Below are positions 7,791 through 19,567 of a DNA stretch of 64,000 nucleotides, one piece after another. The stretch's first letter is position 1, and each line of letters begins with the position of its first letter. A model generated the notes under the pieces. It saw only the letters and a list, made by a program, of their open reading frames with translations. It had not been told where the DNA came from and did no database searches. The translations under genes and the position numbers were made by a program. Source of the stretch: Alteromonas portus (GTDB lineage: Bacteria > Pseudomonadota > Gammaproteobacteria > Enterobacterales > Alteromonadaceae); assembly GCF_005117025.1 (NCBI RefSeq), contig NZ_SWCO01000003.1, forward strand, positions 1 through 64,000, read 5' to 3'.

Positions 7791-8693
7791 ATGTGCAGAA
7801 ACGTTAGTCTCATCTTTTTTTCTCTAATCGCTGCTATTTTGACCGGTTGTGCGCAAACACCCCCTGTTTCAGAAAGGCCACAAATGGGTAACCTGCTATT
7901 AGCTGAACCTGCGCCTGTAAACCCGCGTTCTGAAATGGCCATTGCGCGCTACAATCAGGTGCTTACTAGCCCCGCGCTTTCAGATGAAGATAAAGCCGAA
8001 CTACATTTTCAACGGGGCATGTTGTACGACAGTGTAGGTTTGGCCGGTTTGGCGCAGTTTGATTACACCCAAGCTATTAACTTGAAGCCAGATTTGGCTG
8101 AAGCCTATAACTCTATGGGCATTCATTATATTCAGCAAAATGACTTTATTCAGGCTTACGACGCGTTTGATTCTACGTTGGAAATCAACCCTGAGTACGA
8201 CTTTGCGTTTTTAAATCGTGGTATTGCGCTTTATTACGGCGGTCGCGCAGAGCTTGCTACTAACGATCTAAACCGCTTTTTTGAAAAAGACGACAGCGAC
8301 CCGTTTCGTGCACTGTGGGCTTATTTTGCTCATCACGACGTGTCAGAAACTGAAGGGCAGACCTATTTAGCCTCTATTCGACCGACGCTAGACAATAAGC
8401 ACTGGGCTACAACGCTGGTGGACTTGTTTTTAGGTACCGTTGATGAAAACGACGTACTCAATTCATTGTTAGACGGTGTAAAAAGCCAAAAAGCATTAAC
8501 AGACAGATTGTGTGAAGCGTATTTCTACTTAGGTAAATTCCACACTCAACAGGGCAACAGCGGTATTGCATCGAATTACTTCAAGCTTGCACTGAGCACC
8601 AATGTCTTTGATTACGTTGAACACCGTTACGCACGAATGGAATTAAATCGTTTGCGTGAACAAGCTAGCAACGAACTGGTTGACGAAGAGTAA
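7791..8693 (+). CDS. nlpI: Lipoprotein NlpI with tetratricopeptide repeats
   Basis: A 300-residue lipoprotein. The signal peptide ends in the lipobox LTGC, with C20 as the acylated residue. At least four TPR-like helical pairs follow (about 60-180), including YNSMGIHYIQQNDF and FLNRGIALYYGGRAELA, close to E. coli NlpI as recalled. NlpI is an outer-membrane lipoprotein scaffold that brings together peptidoglycan endopeptidases and the protease Prc and controls MepS turnover. The start at ATG 7791 gives a normal lipoprotein leader; the frame is open further upstream to 7662 but that part overlaps the divergent cdd start region and has no signal. The ribosome binding site is weak. Confidence 0.88.
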   Translation: MCRNVSLIFFSLIAAILTGCAQTPPVSERPQMGNLLLAEPAPVNPRSEMAIARYNQVLTSPALSDEDKAELHFQRGMLYDSVGLAGLAQFDYTQAINLKPDLAEAYNSMGIHYIQQNDFIQAYDAFDSTLEINPEYDFAFLNRGIALYYGGRAELATNDLNRFFEKDDSDPFRALWAYFAHHDVSETEGQTYLASIRPTLDNKHWATTLVDLFLGTVDENDVLNSLLDGVKSQKALTDRLCEAYFYLGKFHTQQGNSGIASNYFKLALSTNVFDYVEHRYARMELNRLREQASNELVDEE

Positions 8694-8705
8694 GAAAGAA
8701 GCGCT

Positions 8706-10355
8706 ATGCGAGGCTTATTTCTAGCAGTGTTTGCACTGCTCATCGTTGCGGGCGATAGTGGGCGCTATGCCCCCCAGCTTATTGCCAATGCAAGCAGCGT
8801 GCTTACATCGTTACACCAAAGGTCAGACAGCCTCCAAGTAGAAAGCGGAGGCTTTGCATCGGACGGTGATGACGCTAACAGCGAACTACAACATGCCGCC
8901 GAATCTAGTTCGAGTTCCGCTGCACTTAATAACACCAATCATAACCCTGAGCATGATGCGCTAGCGCTACTTTGGTTAGCCGCAAAGCAGGGCAGTGAAA
9001 ATGCACAGGCACGCTTACTTAATGAGTTTGAGCGTGCGCATGCAGCAAATTTTCCGTCTACTAATTTTATTGATGAAGCTACTGCAACCTATTTTCTAGA
9101 GAAGCTAGTTAATCTAGAAAATGCAGACGCTGCATGGTTGCTGTACCAAATATTGGGTGAAGAAGGCGCGTCACAGCGCTTCATGCGCTTAGCGGCGCTC
9201 GGCGAGGTTGCAGAGGCACAGCTTGCGTTTGCAATGTCTACCGATTCACCAGAAAAGCGAGAGAAGTGGCTTGTTCGTGCTGCCTCGCAAAACTATCTAC
9301 CTGCACAGGCTGCGTTGGCCGATTGGTATCTTCTACATGGGCAACAACAGTTAGCGAAACCGCTACTCGCAGCAACCGCTACCTTAGACATGCAAAGTGC
9401 GTTTAAGTATGCTCGCCTTCTGTGGGACGAAGGAGAGTTTTCTGAGGCCAAGCAGCATTTTAGCTTTGCTGCGAAGAAAGGGCATCTTCAAGCAGAAAAA
9501 GCCTTAGAGGCAATTAGTCTTTATACTCCTTATTCTGTAGAACAAGCCATGAAAAAGGCTCCTTTAGCAAATTGGCGAAGTGAAGGAGAGTGTCTTCAGC
9601 GCGTACAGCCATTTGCTACCAGCTTAGCCACTATCATGCGTGCTCACAGCCTTTATAACTCATTTAATGACGACTCCCGTCTACAAAACCTTTCCATATG
9701 CTTAGCGCCGCCTATTTGGCTTAAACACGATATACTAAATTGCGATCCGGATTATAAAAATGCTGGAGTTTTAGGTTGTGATATTACCCCGTTAGCGAAC
9801 ATCGCGAAAAAGCAGAAATTTAGTCATGCAGTAGTAGTGGCAGAGCAGGGGAAAGCAAATGTTCAAAACGGCGTAATGTATTTAGACATTAGCGACGCTT
9901 ATTCAGTGTTTGTTCATGAGCTAGCGCACTTCGCGGGCTTCGCTGACGAATATTCTATCGGCAAAGGCATGGCAAATAGGCTGTGCGATGAAGATGGAAT
10001 AAGTGATTTTGCACCACCAAATTTAATCGTAGACTCTGAGTATTGGTATGCACCGCACGAAACGGTAGAAAATTGGCTAGAGATAGATCCAGCAACCATT
10101 ATTGCTCGCGCTAAAACGTGCACAGTATTAGGTGAAAAAAGCTATAAGCCCAGTCGCCGCATTACCTTTATGGAACATCACGATAGTGGCGTGATCCCAC
10201 CTTTATATTTGGTGCTTTGGCAGCAGCAGCTGAAAAAACAAAACACGCAGCGACCCATTTCAATGAATTTCTTCCAGGCGTTCCACAATAGCGGCAACCA
10301 AAAGGAAGCCGCACACTGGTTAGCCGAATACGAAGCCTTTACTGGTGGAAAATAA
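8706..10355 (+). CDS. Secreted or anchored Sel1-repeat protein with an M64-like metallopeptidase motif
   Basis: A 549-residue protein beginning 12 bases after the nlpI stop codon. Residues 1-20 are a signal peptide or anchor. Residues about 75-280 hold Sel1/TPR-like helical repeats (ALLWLAAKQGSENAQARLL, AALADWYLLHGQQQLAKPLL). The C-terminal half carries H404-E405-LA-H408-FAGFA-D414-E415-Y, an HExxHxxGxxDE motif like that of the M64 (IgA peptidase) type, where two His and the Asp would bind zinc and E405 would be catalytic. Several Cys residues (for example around 290-355) may form disulphides. I know no named family with this combination. Its tight coupling to nlpI suggests work in the envelope; substrate unknown. 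Confidence 0.75.
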   Translation: MRGLFLAVFALLIVAGDSGRYAPQLIANASSVLTSLHQRSDSLQVESGGFASDGDDANSELQHAAESSSSSAALNNTNHNPEHDALALLWLAAKQGSENAQARLLNEFERAHAANFPSTNFIDEATATYFLEKLVNLENADAAWLLYQILGEEGASQRFMRLAALGEVAEAQLAFAMSTDSPEKREKWLVRAASQNYLPAQAALADWYLLHGQQQLAKPLLAATATLDMQSAFKYARLLWDEGEFSEAKQHFSFAAKKGHLQAEKALEAISLYTPYSVEQAMKKAPLANWRSEGECLQRVQPFATSLATIMRAHSLYNSFNDDSRLQNLSICLAPPIWLKHDILNCDPDYKNAGVLGCDITPLANIAKKQKFSHAVVVAEQGKANVQNGVMYLDISDAYSVFVHELAHFAGFADEYSIGKGMANRLCDEDGISDFAPPNLIVDSEYWYAPHETVENWLEIDPATIIARAKTCTVLGEKSYKPSRRITFMEHHDSGVIPPLYLVLWQQQLKKQNTQRPISMNFFQAFHNSGNQKEAAHWLAEYEAFTGGK

Positions 10356-10380
10356 CCGCAGTTGTCATTACGAAAACAAT

Positions 10381-10405
10381 ACACTCGCCACTAACTGGCG
10401 AGTGT
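10381..10405 (+). terminator. Hairpin after the Sel1/M64-like gene
   Basis: ACACTCGCCA (10381-10390) pairs with TGGCGAGTGT (10396-10405) across a 5-base loop. It overlaps the 3' end of the convergent cysZ gene (stop codon at 10391-10393). The T-run is poor, so termination strength is uncertain. Confidence 0.55.
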
Positions 10406-11128
10406 GTCTTTAAGCTCTCTTACCCACATAGACGTTGCACCACAAATTGCTACGGGCATAACGATAAAGTTAACCACGGGAATAAGTGAGAATATATTCA
10501 CCATCATTCCAAACGTCATTGCTTTCCCTTTGTGTTCGCCAAGGTGCAGGCGCATGCGTGTGAAATCTACTTTGTGATTATCGTATGGGTAGTCGCAATA
10601 TTGGATTGCCATCATCCAGGCGTTAAATAAGAACCACAAGACTTGCCCGATAATAGGTAGGAAAAAGAACAATAACAAAAAACCAATAGCGCGGGGTAAA
10701 TACCAAACGAGCTTGGTAAGTTCACGGCCTACAGTTCTAGGAATGTCTTTAACTAAAGCCATTACGCCCTCGTCACCTAAATCTTGACCCGTTAGGTGAC
10801 GCTCTACTTTTTCTGATAATACACCGTTAAACGGCGCAGCTATCCAGTTGGCCAGTGTGCCAAAGATAAGTGCGAAAATGAGCAATACGCTGATGACTGC
10901 TAGGGGCCACAAGAAAAAGCTGATCGCTGTTTTTATCCAGCCTAACCATTCAGGTACAAGATCAATCACATAAGCGATACCCATTTCTATTTGGCCAAAT
11001 AAGAAGTAAAAAGCCACAGAAAAAAGCACTAAGTTTATTGTTAGAGGTACAAAAACAAAACGCTTTAATCCTTTGGTTTTTATAAGCGAAAAGCCTTCAA
11101 AGAAATAATGTACACCGCCTGAACTCAT
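10391..11128 (-). CDS. cysZ: Sulfate transporter CysZ
   Basis: A 245-residue integral membrane protein close in length to E. coli CysZ (253 residues). The N-terminal GVHYFFEGFSLI and LKRFVFVPLTINL, and the central NWIAAPFNGVLSEKVE, are typical of the family. CysZ mediates sulfate uptake across the inner membrane for cysteine synthesis. Several long hydrophobic stretches are visible (about 22-45, 65-95, 145-180, 205-230). It is divergent from smc, an arrangement with smc-zipA-ligA that is common in gammaproteobacteria. Confidence 0.88.
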   Translation of the reverse strand: MSSGGVHYFFEGFSLIKTKGLKRFVFVPLTINLVLFSVAFYFLFGQIEMGIAYVIDLVPEWLGWIKTAISFFLWPLAVISVLLIFALIFGTLANWIAAPFNGVLSEKVERHLTGQDLGDEGVMALVKDIPRTVGRELTKLVWYLPRAIGFLLLFFFLPIIGQVLWFLFNAWMMAIQYCDYPYDNHKVDFTRMRLHLGEHKGKAMTFGMMVNIFSLIPVVNFIVMPVAICGATSMWVRELKDTLAS

Positions 11129-11390
11129 TCGTACTCCTTCGCGTTTGAAACGCTGTGTTTGTTAACTATCTGCTCTATCATACGCGCTTGGCGTATTCTC
11201 TGCCTAACTCAGTGAAATGGTAATTGTTACAAGCTGTTAGATTTGGTAGAGTCGAAGCATAATAACAAAAGAATCTTCCGTGTGATTGCATCATTTCTAC
11301 ATCAACTGCTATTTCAGCCGATGGTTAGCTGGTTTCTGGCTAACATCAAGGTGATACCGCGTGCAGCTTTGTGTTTAAGAGGGATGATGT

Positions 11391-14300
11391 GTGAGGCTTA
11401 AAAAGATTAAGCTCGCGGGTTTCAAGTCCTTTGTTGAGCCAACTACTATTCCATTCCCCGGCGAAATGACCGCCATCGTAGGCCCTAACGGCTGCGGCAA
11501 GTCGAATGTTATTGATGCTGTACGTTGGGTTTTAGGGGAAAGTTCTGCCAAAAACTTACGCGGCGATGCAATGACCGACGTGATTTTTAATGGCTCTTCG
11601 TCTCGTAAGCCAGTGGGGCAATCTAGCGTTGAACTTGTTTTCGACAACAGTGCAGGGCGGATAGCGGGCGAATTTGCCAATTACAATGAGCTATCTGTTA
11701 AACGCTTAGTTACACGGGACGCCACCTCTACCTATTTTCTAAACGGCACTAAATGTCGCCGGCGTGACGTCACCGATCTGTTTCTAGGAACAGGGCTAGG
11801 CCCCCGGTCTTACGCCATCATTGAGCAAGGTATGATCTCGCGGCTTATTGAATCTAAGCCACAAGATTTGCGTGTATTCATAGAAGAAGCCGCTGGTATC
11901 TCAAAATACAAAGAGCGCCGTAGAGAGACAGAAAACCGTATAAGGCACACGCAAGATAACCTTGAACGATTAAATGATGTGCGTGATGAATTGGGCAAGC
12001 AGCTCGAAAAGTTACAGCGTCAGGCAGCCGCGGCTACTCGTTACAAAACGCTACGTGCACAGGCCAGAGAGCTGAAAGGCCAGTTAGCAGCCCTTCGTTT
12101 TCTGAAAAATAGTGAACATATTGAAGCGCTGCAAAAACAGCAGCAGGCATTGCAGTTAGAAGTGGACGACTTAGTGGCTCGACTACAGGGCGATGAAGCT
12201 GGGCTTGAGTCGTATAAAATCAAGCAGCTGGAAACAAAACAGACTATCGATGATCTTCAACAGCAGCTGTTCACTACCAGTAACGCAATAACGCGACTAG
12301 AGCAAAATGCGCTGCACGCAAAGCAACGCAAAGGGCAGGTAGAGCAAGAGTTAGCACGAATTGGCGAGCAACACGAATTGCTTAACCACTCTATTGACGA
12401 GGCACAGGAAGCGCTTGCGGTGTCAAACGAGGCCCTTGAAAACATTGAGCCTGAATTTGCCCTAAAGGAAGCAGAGTTAGAGCATGCCAAAGAGCGTTTT
12501 GAAGACGCTGAACAAGCGCTAAGAGAGTTTAACGCCCAAGCCCGAGCGCAAGAGCAAACCTACAATCAACTTCGTCAAAATGTTCAGCAATGCCATAGCC
12601 AAATTCAGTCAACGATGAGCATGCAGTTACGCACGTCTCAGCGTATCAGTGAACTACAAGAAGAGCTAAAACAGCTAGACGATGAAGATTTTGCCAATCA
12701 GATAGCGTTTTTAGAAGAGCAATGTAGCGAACTTGATTTTGACATTGACGAAACAAAGCAATTACTTCAAGAGTCGAATCAAAAGGTGTCGCAGCAACAA
12801 GGCGAGGTCAATGCTATTGAAGCGAAGCGCCGTGATGTGCAGGGCCAGTTACAAACCGCACTGTCCACAAAAGCTGCGCTAGAAGCGCTTCAGCAAGATG
12901 CCTCAAATAATGAAGATGTACTATTAGACGGGATAGAAAAGCTGTGGCAGCAGTTTAGCTCTAACCAAACTCTTGCACCTTGCGTAGAATCGATTTTACA
13001 ACACGCAAAAGACCCCGTTGTTGCCAAAAGCCATGACATACAGGCACTGCTTCAAAACCACGCTTATTTGCCAAGTGGCATTAAAGTGTTTACCGACAAG
13101 GCGTTTGTAAGCACTGCCAGAATTGGTTCATTAGCACACGCTCTATTAACTGAAACTAGCAGGAATGAATCGTCAACACAGCGTGTTCCCGCATTTTTTA
13201 ATGACATTTACCTTTGTAGCAACGATGACGAACTTGCGGCAACGATTGAAACTGCTTTTAACAATGAACCTGAACCTGAAGGTATAGCCAAGGAGTTTAC
13301 TAGCGTAGTTTCGCCTTCAGGGTTGTGGGCAAGCTCACAGTGGGTAGTGAAACCTGGCGAAGCAAGCGACGGTGCTTTGCAGCGGGCGAACAAAATTAAG
13401 GCGCTGGTAGACAGCATTGAAGAAACTGAAAGCCTTATAGATGAGATTGAGCATTCATTAGAGCGCGCCAAACAGGCACTTGAACAGAGCGAAGCGCAAA
13501 AGCAGGCTATTCAGAGCGCCTTGGGTGAAAAAGAAAACCAGCGCGCACAGATTAAAAATAAACTTTCTTTGCTTGAAATGCAGCAAGAGCAACAGTCTAC
13601 ACGAACTGCCAAACTTAATGACGAGTTAGCAAAGCAAGAGTTAATGTTAACGAAAGAAGAAGAGCAGTTAGCTCAGCTTTCGGAAAAGTTAGAGCTCCAA
13701 GAGGCACAAATTCTTGAACACGAAGTACACATTGACGATGTGAACGCTAAGCGTGACGCAAATGAGCGAACTGCGTCAGAGTTGCGCGCGTTAGTTGATA
13801 CATTAACGTCGCAAAATCATGAGCTTGCACTTAAGAAGCAACAGTTAGAGAACCATCAGAATTTATATAGTCAGCAGGTTACGCGTAACCTTCAGCAGCG
13901 TGAAGAGTACATAAAAAACAAAGAAAGATTACAAAAAGAACTTACACAGCTTACGTCTCCTGAAGAAATGCAAGAAGCAGAGCTTCAGTCGCTGTTGGAA
14001 AACAAATCGGAATTAGAACAGCTGAAAAGTGCTAAGCAAAGTAGTCTTGGAGACATAGAGCAGTGGTTAAGAGAAGCCGAAAAAGGGCATCAAGCTTTGG
14101 GTAAAGATATTCAAACGCGACAGACAAACATCGATAAACTCAACATTGATATTGAAGGATATCGGGTACGTGCGAATACGATTTTAGAACAGCTTGATGA
14201 AACGCAGCAATCGCTGAAGAGCATTCTAGAAACCTTACCTGAAGATGCCGAAGAGAAGCGCTGGCAAGAAGATCTTGAAAAAACGCAGGCTAATTTGCAG

Positions 14301-14918
14301 CGCTTAGGTGCTGTGAACTTAGCTGCGGTTGAAGAATATGAAACCCAGTCGGAAAGAAAGTCACATTTAGATACACAGCACAACGACCTGACCGAAGCCT
14401 TAGAAACGCTACAGTCGGCCATTCGGAAAATTGATAAAGAAACCCGCACACGCTTTTCTACCACCTTTGAGCAGGTTAACGAAGACCTTAAAACGTTATT
14501 TCCCAAAGTGTTTGGGGGCGGTTCGGCGTATCTTGCGCTTACCGATGACGATTTGTTAGAAACTGGGGTGACGATAATGGCTCGCCCCCCTGGTAAGAAA
14601 AATAGTACGATTCACCTCTTAAGCGGTGGAGAAAAAGCACTAACCGCTTTATCATTGGTGTTTGCTATTTTCAGATTAAATCCGGCTCCATTTTGTTTGC
14701 TGGATGAAGTAGATGCACCATTGGATGATGCAAATGTAGGGCGCTTTTGTAACTTAGTGTCAGAAATGTCACAAACAGTGCAGTTTATTTATATCACCCA
14801 CAATAAAATAGCGATGGAAATGGCCAGTCACCTAACCGGTGTTACCATGGCGGAACCGGGAGTTTCGCGCATGGTGGCGGTAGATGTGGACGAGGCTGTA
14901 GCCTTCGCAGAAGCATAA
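11391..14918 (+). CDS. smc: Chromosome segregation ATPase SMC
   Basis: A 1175-residue SMC protein. The N-terminal head has Walker A GPNGCGKSN (31-39). Two long coiled-coil arms (about 170-500 and 670-1010) flank a hinge (about 510-660). The C-terminal head has the signature LLSGGEKALTAL (about 1077) and Walker B FCLLDEVDAPLDD (about 1100-1112). SMC dimers with ScpA and ScpB load on chromosomes to compact and separate them; these partners are not in the window. Translation starts at GTG 11391 within a TGATGTGTGAGG context. The presence of SMC rather than MukB fits the Alteromonadales. zipA follows after 20 bases. Confidence 0.93.
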   Translation: MRLKKIKLAGFKSFVEPTTIPFPGEMTAIVGPNGCGKSNVIDAVRWVLGESSAKNLRGDAMTDVIFNGSSSRKPVGQSSVELVFDNSAGRIAGEFANYNELSVKRLVTRDATSTYFLNGTKCRRRDVTDLFLGTGLGPRSYAIIEQGMISRLIESKPQDLRVFIEEAAGISKYKERRRETENRIRHTQDNLERLNDVRDELGKQLEKLQRQAAAATRYKTLRAQARELKGQLAALRFLKNSEHIEALQKQQQALQLEVDDLVARLQGDEAGLESYKIKQLETKQTIDDLQQQLFTTSNAITRLEQNALHAKQRKGQVEQELARIGEQHELLNHSIDEAQEALAVSNEALENIEPEFALKEAELEHAKERFEDAEQALREFNAQARAQEQTYNQLRQNVQQCHSQIQSTMSMQLRTSQRISELQEELKQLDDEDFANQIAFLEEQCSELDFDIDETKQLLQESNQKVSQQQGEVNAIEAKRRDVQGQLQTALSTKAALEALQQDASNNEDVLLDGIEKLWQQFSSNQTLAPCVESILQHAKDPVVAKSHDIQALLQNHAYLPSGIKVFTDKAFVSTARIGSLAHALLTETSRNESSTQRVPAFFNDIYLCSNDDELAATIETAFNNEPEPEGIAKEFTSVVSPSGLWASSQWVVKPGEASDGALQRANKIKALVDSIEETESLIDEIEHSLERAKQALEQSEAQKQAIQSALGEKENQRAQIKNKLSLLEMQQEQQSTRTAKLNDELAKQELMLTKEEEQLAQLSEKLELQEAQILEHEVHIDDVNAKRDANERTASELRALVDTLTSQNHELALKKQQLENHQNLYSQQVTRNLQQREEYIKNKERLQKELTQLTSPEEMQEAELQSLLENKSELEQLKSAKQSSLGDIEQWLREAEKGHQALGKDIQTRQTNIDKLNIDIEGYRVRANTILEQLDETQQSLKSILETLPEDAEEKRWQEDLEKTQANLQRLGAVNLAAVEEYETQSERKSHLDTQHNDLTEALETLQSAIRKIDKETRTRFSTTFEQVNEDLKTLFPKVFGGGSAYLALTDDDLLETGVTIMARPPGKKNSTIHLLSGGEKALTALSLVFAIFRLNPAPFCLLDEVDAPLDDANVGRFCNLVSEMSQTVQFIYITHNKIAMEMASHLTGVTMAEPGVSRMVAVDVDEAVAFAEA

Positions 14919-14938
14919 CAAAGGGCGAAAGAAATTAA

Positions 14939-16489
14939 ATGGAAGATCAATTACGTCTATTTTTACTCCTTGGAGGCACGGTTTTTATTATTGCAGTGCT
15001 TGCCCATGGTATTTGGAAAATTCGTAAAAACAGTAAGCCTTCAGAAAAAGAGCGCTTAGAGCCTCGGCAGTGGGAAGACGATGACAACGATTTTGAATCT
15101 GACGAGCAGGAACGCTTTGATGAACTTGGCATTGGCGCAGTACGTGTAGTTAGTAAAGCACAAGAACAAGACGGCAAGACACAACCCAATGCTTCTAACA
15201 GCGCTATGCATAGCACTGACAATCAGGGCCTAAGTGATGGTCTTGATAATAGCACTGAAGCATTTGAAGAAGATGCTGGAAATACTCCCTTTCAGGAAGC
15301 CCATAGCAAGCAACCTAACGAGGAGCAAGGCACTCCTGGTGACTCAACTGCGCCTTCAGATGTAAAAGAGACCACGGCTAAAGCTCCAAAGTTGTACGGT
15401 TCAGTAGTCACAAACCCGAAGCCTCACATGAAAGAACAGTCACGTTCTGTCGAAGGTGTATCAAACAGGGGCACTAACAAAAGCGAGGATAATGCTGCTG
15501 CGTTCCCTGAACCTCCAGGCTTTTTACTTCGTGAAGGAGAGGAGCAAGAGGAAACATCTTTAGAGTCGCACGGGCAGCGTGAAGAAGGTCAGCAGCCTAA
15601 CGCTCCAGATAGCCTAGAGAGTACCGCTAGCGCACAGTCGCATGACCAGACCCACAGTCAATCGGGCGGTCATCAAGAAAGAGGGCGTTCAGAACCAGTC
15701 CGTCCTGCACAAAAATTTTATATTGACCCTACGCTTGAGGAAGTGCCAGAAGAAGTAAAAGTGCCGGCTAAAAACGAGAAAGAAGTCGCTGATTTTAGTT
15801 TAGATGCACCAGAAGAGTCATTTTCATCAAGCGAGAGTTATGAGGAAAATGAACAGCCGCGACGATTTTCACGTAACAAACGAAGCAAAACGCCAGTGAG
15901 AAGACGTGAAGAGCCGAATTTCGGTGACGATCAAATGCGCATTGATTTCGACACTAGCGAAGCAGATAGCGCTGATTTCGGTAACGAGAATTTTAGTGCA
16001 AATGAGTCAGGCACTGAGGGTAGTGACGGTTCATCGAAGCCAGACAAGTCGTCTATAGAGCCTGAAGTTTTAGTGTTGAATGTACGAACACCAGAAGGCG
16101 AACCTATTTCTGGTGCGGCATTATTGCCTATGTTGTTAACATTAGGGTTTAAATTTGGTGATCAGGATATTTTCCACCGTCACGTAAACTCAAATGGTAA
16201 AGGGCCTGTATTATTTAGCCTGGCTAACATGTTTAAGCCTGGAGTTTTTGACATTGATAACCTTGAAAACTTTGAGACCCAAGGTGTTTCACTGTTTATG
16301 ATATTGCCTATTGAGGGTGATCCTCATCAGGTGTTTAACATGATGCATAACGCAGCGCGCAAGTTGGCAGATGAATTCGGCGCACAGGTACTTGACGGAC
16401 GCCGCAGCGTGTTAACGAAGCAAGGCTTACAGCAATACGTTGAAAAAATTCGTGAATTTGAACGCAAACGTATGATTGCACGCAATTAG
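14939..16489 (+). CDS. zipA: Cell division protein ZipA
   Basis: A 516-residue protein with an N-terminal membrane anchor (about 6-26, LFLLLGGTVFIIAVLAHGIW) followed at once by basic residues. A very long charged and Pro/Gln/Ser-rich linker (about 40-370) leads to the C-terminal FtsZ-binding domain (about 375-510: VLVLNVRTPEGEPISGAALL, LGFKFGDQDIFHRH). ZipA tethers FtsZ to the inner membrane during septum assembly. The linker is much longer than in E. coli ZipA (328 residues in total). The gene is the second of the smc-zipA pair, and its transcript ends at the hairpin at 16553. Confidence 0.9.
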   Translation: MEDQLRLFLLLGGTVFIIAVLAHGIWKIRKNSKPSEKERLEPRQWEDDDNDFESDEQERFDELGIGAVRVVSKAQEQDGKTQPNASNSAMHSTDNQGLSDGLDNSTEAFEEDAGNTPFQEAHSKQPNEEQGTPGDSTAPSDVKETTAKAPKLYGSVVTNPKPHMKEQSRSVEGVSNRGTNKSEDNAAAFPEPPGFLLREGEEQEETSLESHGQREEGQQPNAPDSLESTASAQSHDQTHSQSGGHQERGRSEPVRPAQKFYIDPTLEEVPEEVKVPAKNEKEVADFSLDAPEESFSSSESYEENEQPRRFSRNKRSKTPVRRREEPNFGDDQMRIDFDTSEADSADFGNENFSANESGTEGSDGSSKPDKSSIEPEVLVLNVRTPEGEPISGAALLPMLLTLGFKFGDQDIFHRHVNSNGKGPVLFSLANMFKPGVFDIDNLENFETQGVSLFMILPIEGDPHQVFNMMHNAARKLADEFGAQVLDGRRSVLTKQGLQQYVEKIREFERKRMIARN

Positions 16490-16552
16490 CGTTATTGTTA
16501 TCGCCTGCGTTTTAGTCGCACGGTTGTAACAACCAATCGCGAGAGCGATATA

Positions 16553-16584
16553 AAAAGGACTTGGCTTATACCCAGGTCCTTTTC
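16553..16584 (+). terminator. Rho-independent terminator after zipA
   Basis: AAAAGGACTTGG pairs with CCAGGTCCTTTT (one G-U pair) across a short loop and ends in T-rich sequence. Confidence 0.75.
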
Positions 16585-16589
16585 TATTG

Positions 16590-16737
16590 ATTAGGGCCTG
16601 CTAATCGTTGCTGTACAGTAAAAATCAGCAGGCTACAGCATTATAGCGTGGCTGTTCGCTACACAACCTGATTGAATAAAGTCAGGTGCTTCCAGCCTAT
16701 GTGAGACATTCGGTGGCTATGGCGAAAAAGCCATGCC
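16590..16737 (+). other. zipA-ligA intergenic segment with several small hairpins
   Basis: Three inverted repeats occur in a row: GCCTGCT/AGCAGGC (16596-16602 with 16627-16633), ACCTGA/TCAGGT (16666-16671 with 16682-16687) and ATGGC/GCCAT around GAAAAA (16719-16723 with 16730-16734). No open reading frame of note is present. It may be a degenerate intergenic repeat or an RNA leader for ligA; this cannot be settled here. Confidence 0.35.
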
Positions 16738-16758
16738 TACAAACTGTAATATTTTTAA

Positions 16759-18822
<2,064 letters not shown>

Positions 18823-18904
18823 CCCTTTTGGCGAAACCCAACAAAAGAGCTAAGCGTCATGGTTTCCTTTATGAGTAACAAAAGTTCATACTGAGAATTC
18901 CACA

Positions 18905-18934
18905 AAAAAGCCACTTCAGATGAAGTGGCTTTTT
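18905..18934 (+). terminator. Rho-independent terminator after ligA
   Basis: AAAAAGCCACTTCA pairs with TGAAGTGGCTTTTT across a very short loop. Confidence 0.88.
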
Positions 18935-19039
18935 AATTGGGTATTGCGTTAGTTTGTACACTGAACTTGAATTGCCCGTTCTGTCGGCTTTTGTCGAAAC
19001 TAGATTCCTCTTTAAACCCTAAAGCGCAGAACTCTCATG

Positions 19040-19567
19040 CTAGAGGGCTTCTTGATTACGCATTTGTTTGCGTCTTTCCCACGCTTTTCTCACTTGAAAG
19101 CGCCAAACCCAATTTAAAGAGAAATAACCTGCTAAACCAAACACAATAGAGCAAATACCGCAGCCAACTAAGAATGCAGGACCTATGGTGTTGATGCTTT
19201 CTACTACCCATTGCCAACTGAACTGAAACTCAAAATGCTCAGGTTTAGTCCCAAGTACAGTAGTGCCAACTTTATAAGCCCCATAGAATATTGGCGGAAT
19301 AGTAAATGGGTTAGTCACCCATACTGTAGCGACTGACAAGGGCAGATTGGCGCGAAACGGAATAGCGCAGCCAGCAGATAACCACATTTGAAATGGCACT
19401 GGCCAAAACGCGAAAAATAAGCCTATGCCGAATGCACCAGATGCAGAACGACGATTCAAATGCCAAAGATTGGGTTCGTGCAATACGCTACCAAAAATTT
19501 TTAAAGCTTTGTTTTGCTTAATACTTTGGTGATCTGGCAAAAAACGTCGAATAAATTTCTTAGGCAT
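19040..19567 (-). CDS. DUF2062 domain membrane protein
   Basis: A 175-residue protein with three hydrophobic segments (about 45-70, 80-105 and 130-165). The stretch RRSASGAFGIGLFFAFWPVP, followed by WVTNPFTIPPIFYGAYKVG, is the typical DUF2062 pattern of a small Pro-rich integral membrane domain. The function is not established. I take ATG at 19565-19567 (MPKKFIRRFLP); a TTG three codons earlier is the alternative. It is divergent from comEC with about 120 bases between the starts. Confidence 0.85.
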   Translation of the reverse strand: MPKKFIRRFLPDHQSIKQNKALKIFGSVLHEPNLWHLNRRSASGAFGIGLFFAFWPVPFQMWLSAGCAIPFRANLPLSVATVWVTNPFTIPPIFYGAYKVGTTVLGTKPEHFEFQFSWQWVVESINTIGPAFLVGCGICSIVFGLAGYFSLNWVWRFQVRKAWERRKQMRNQEAL

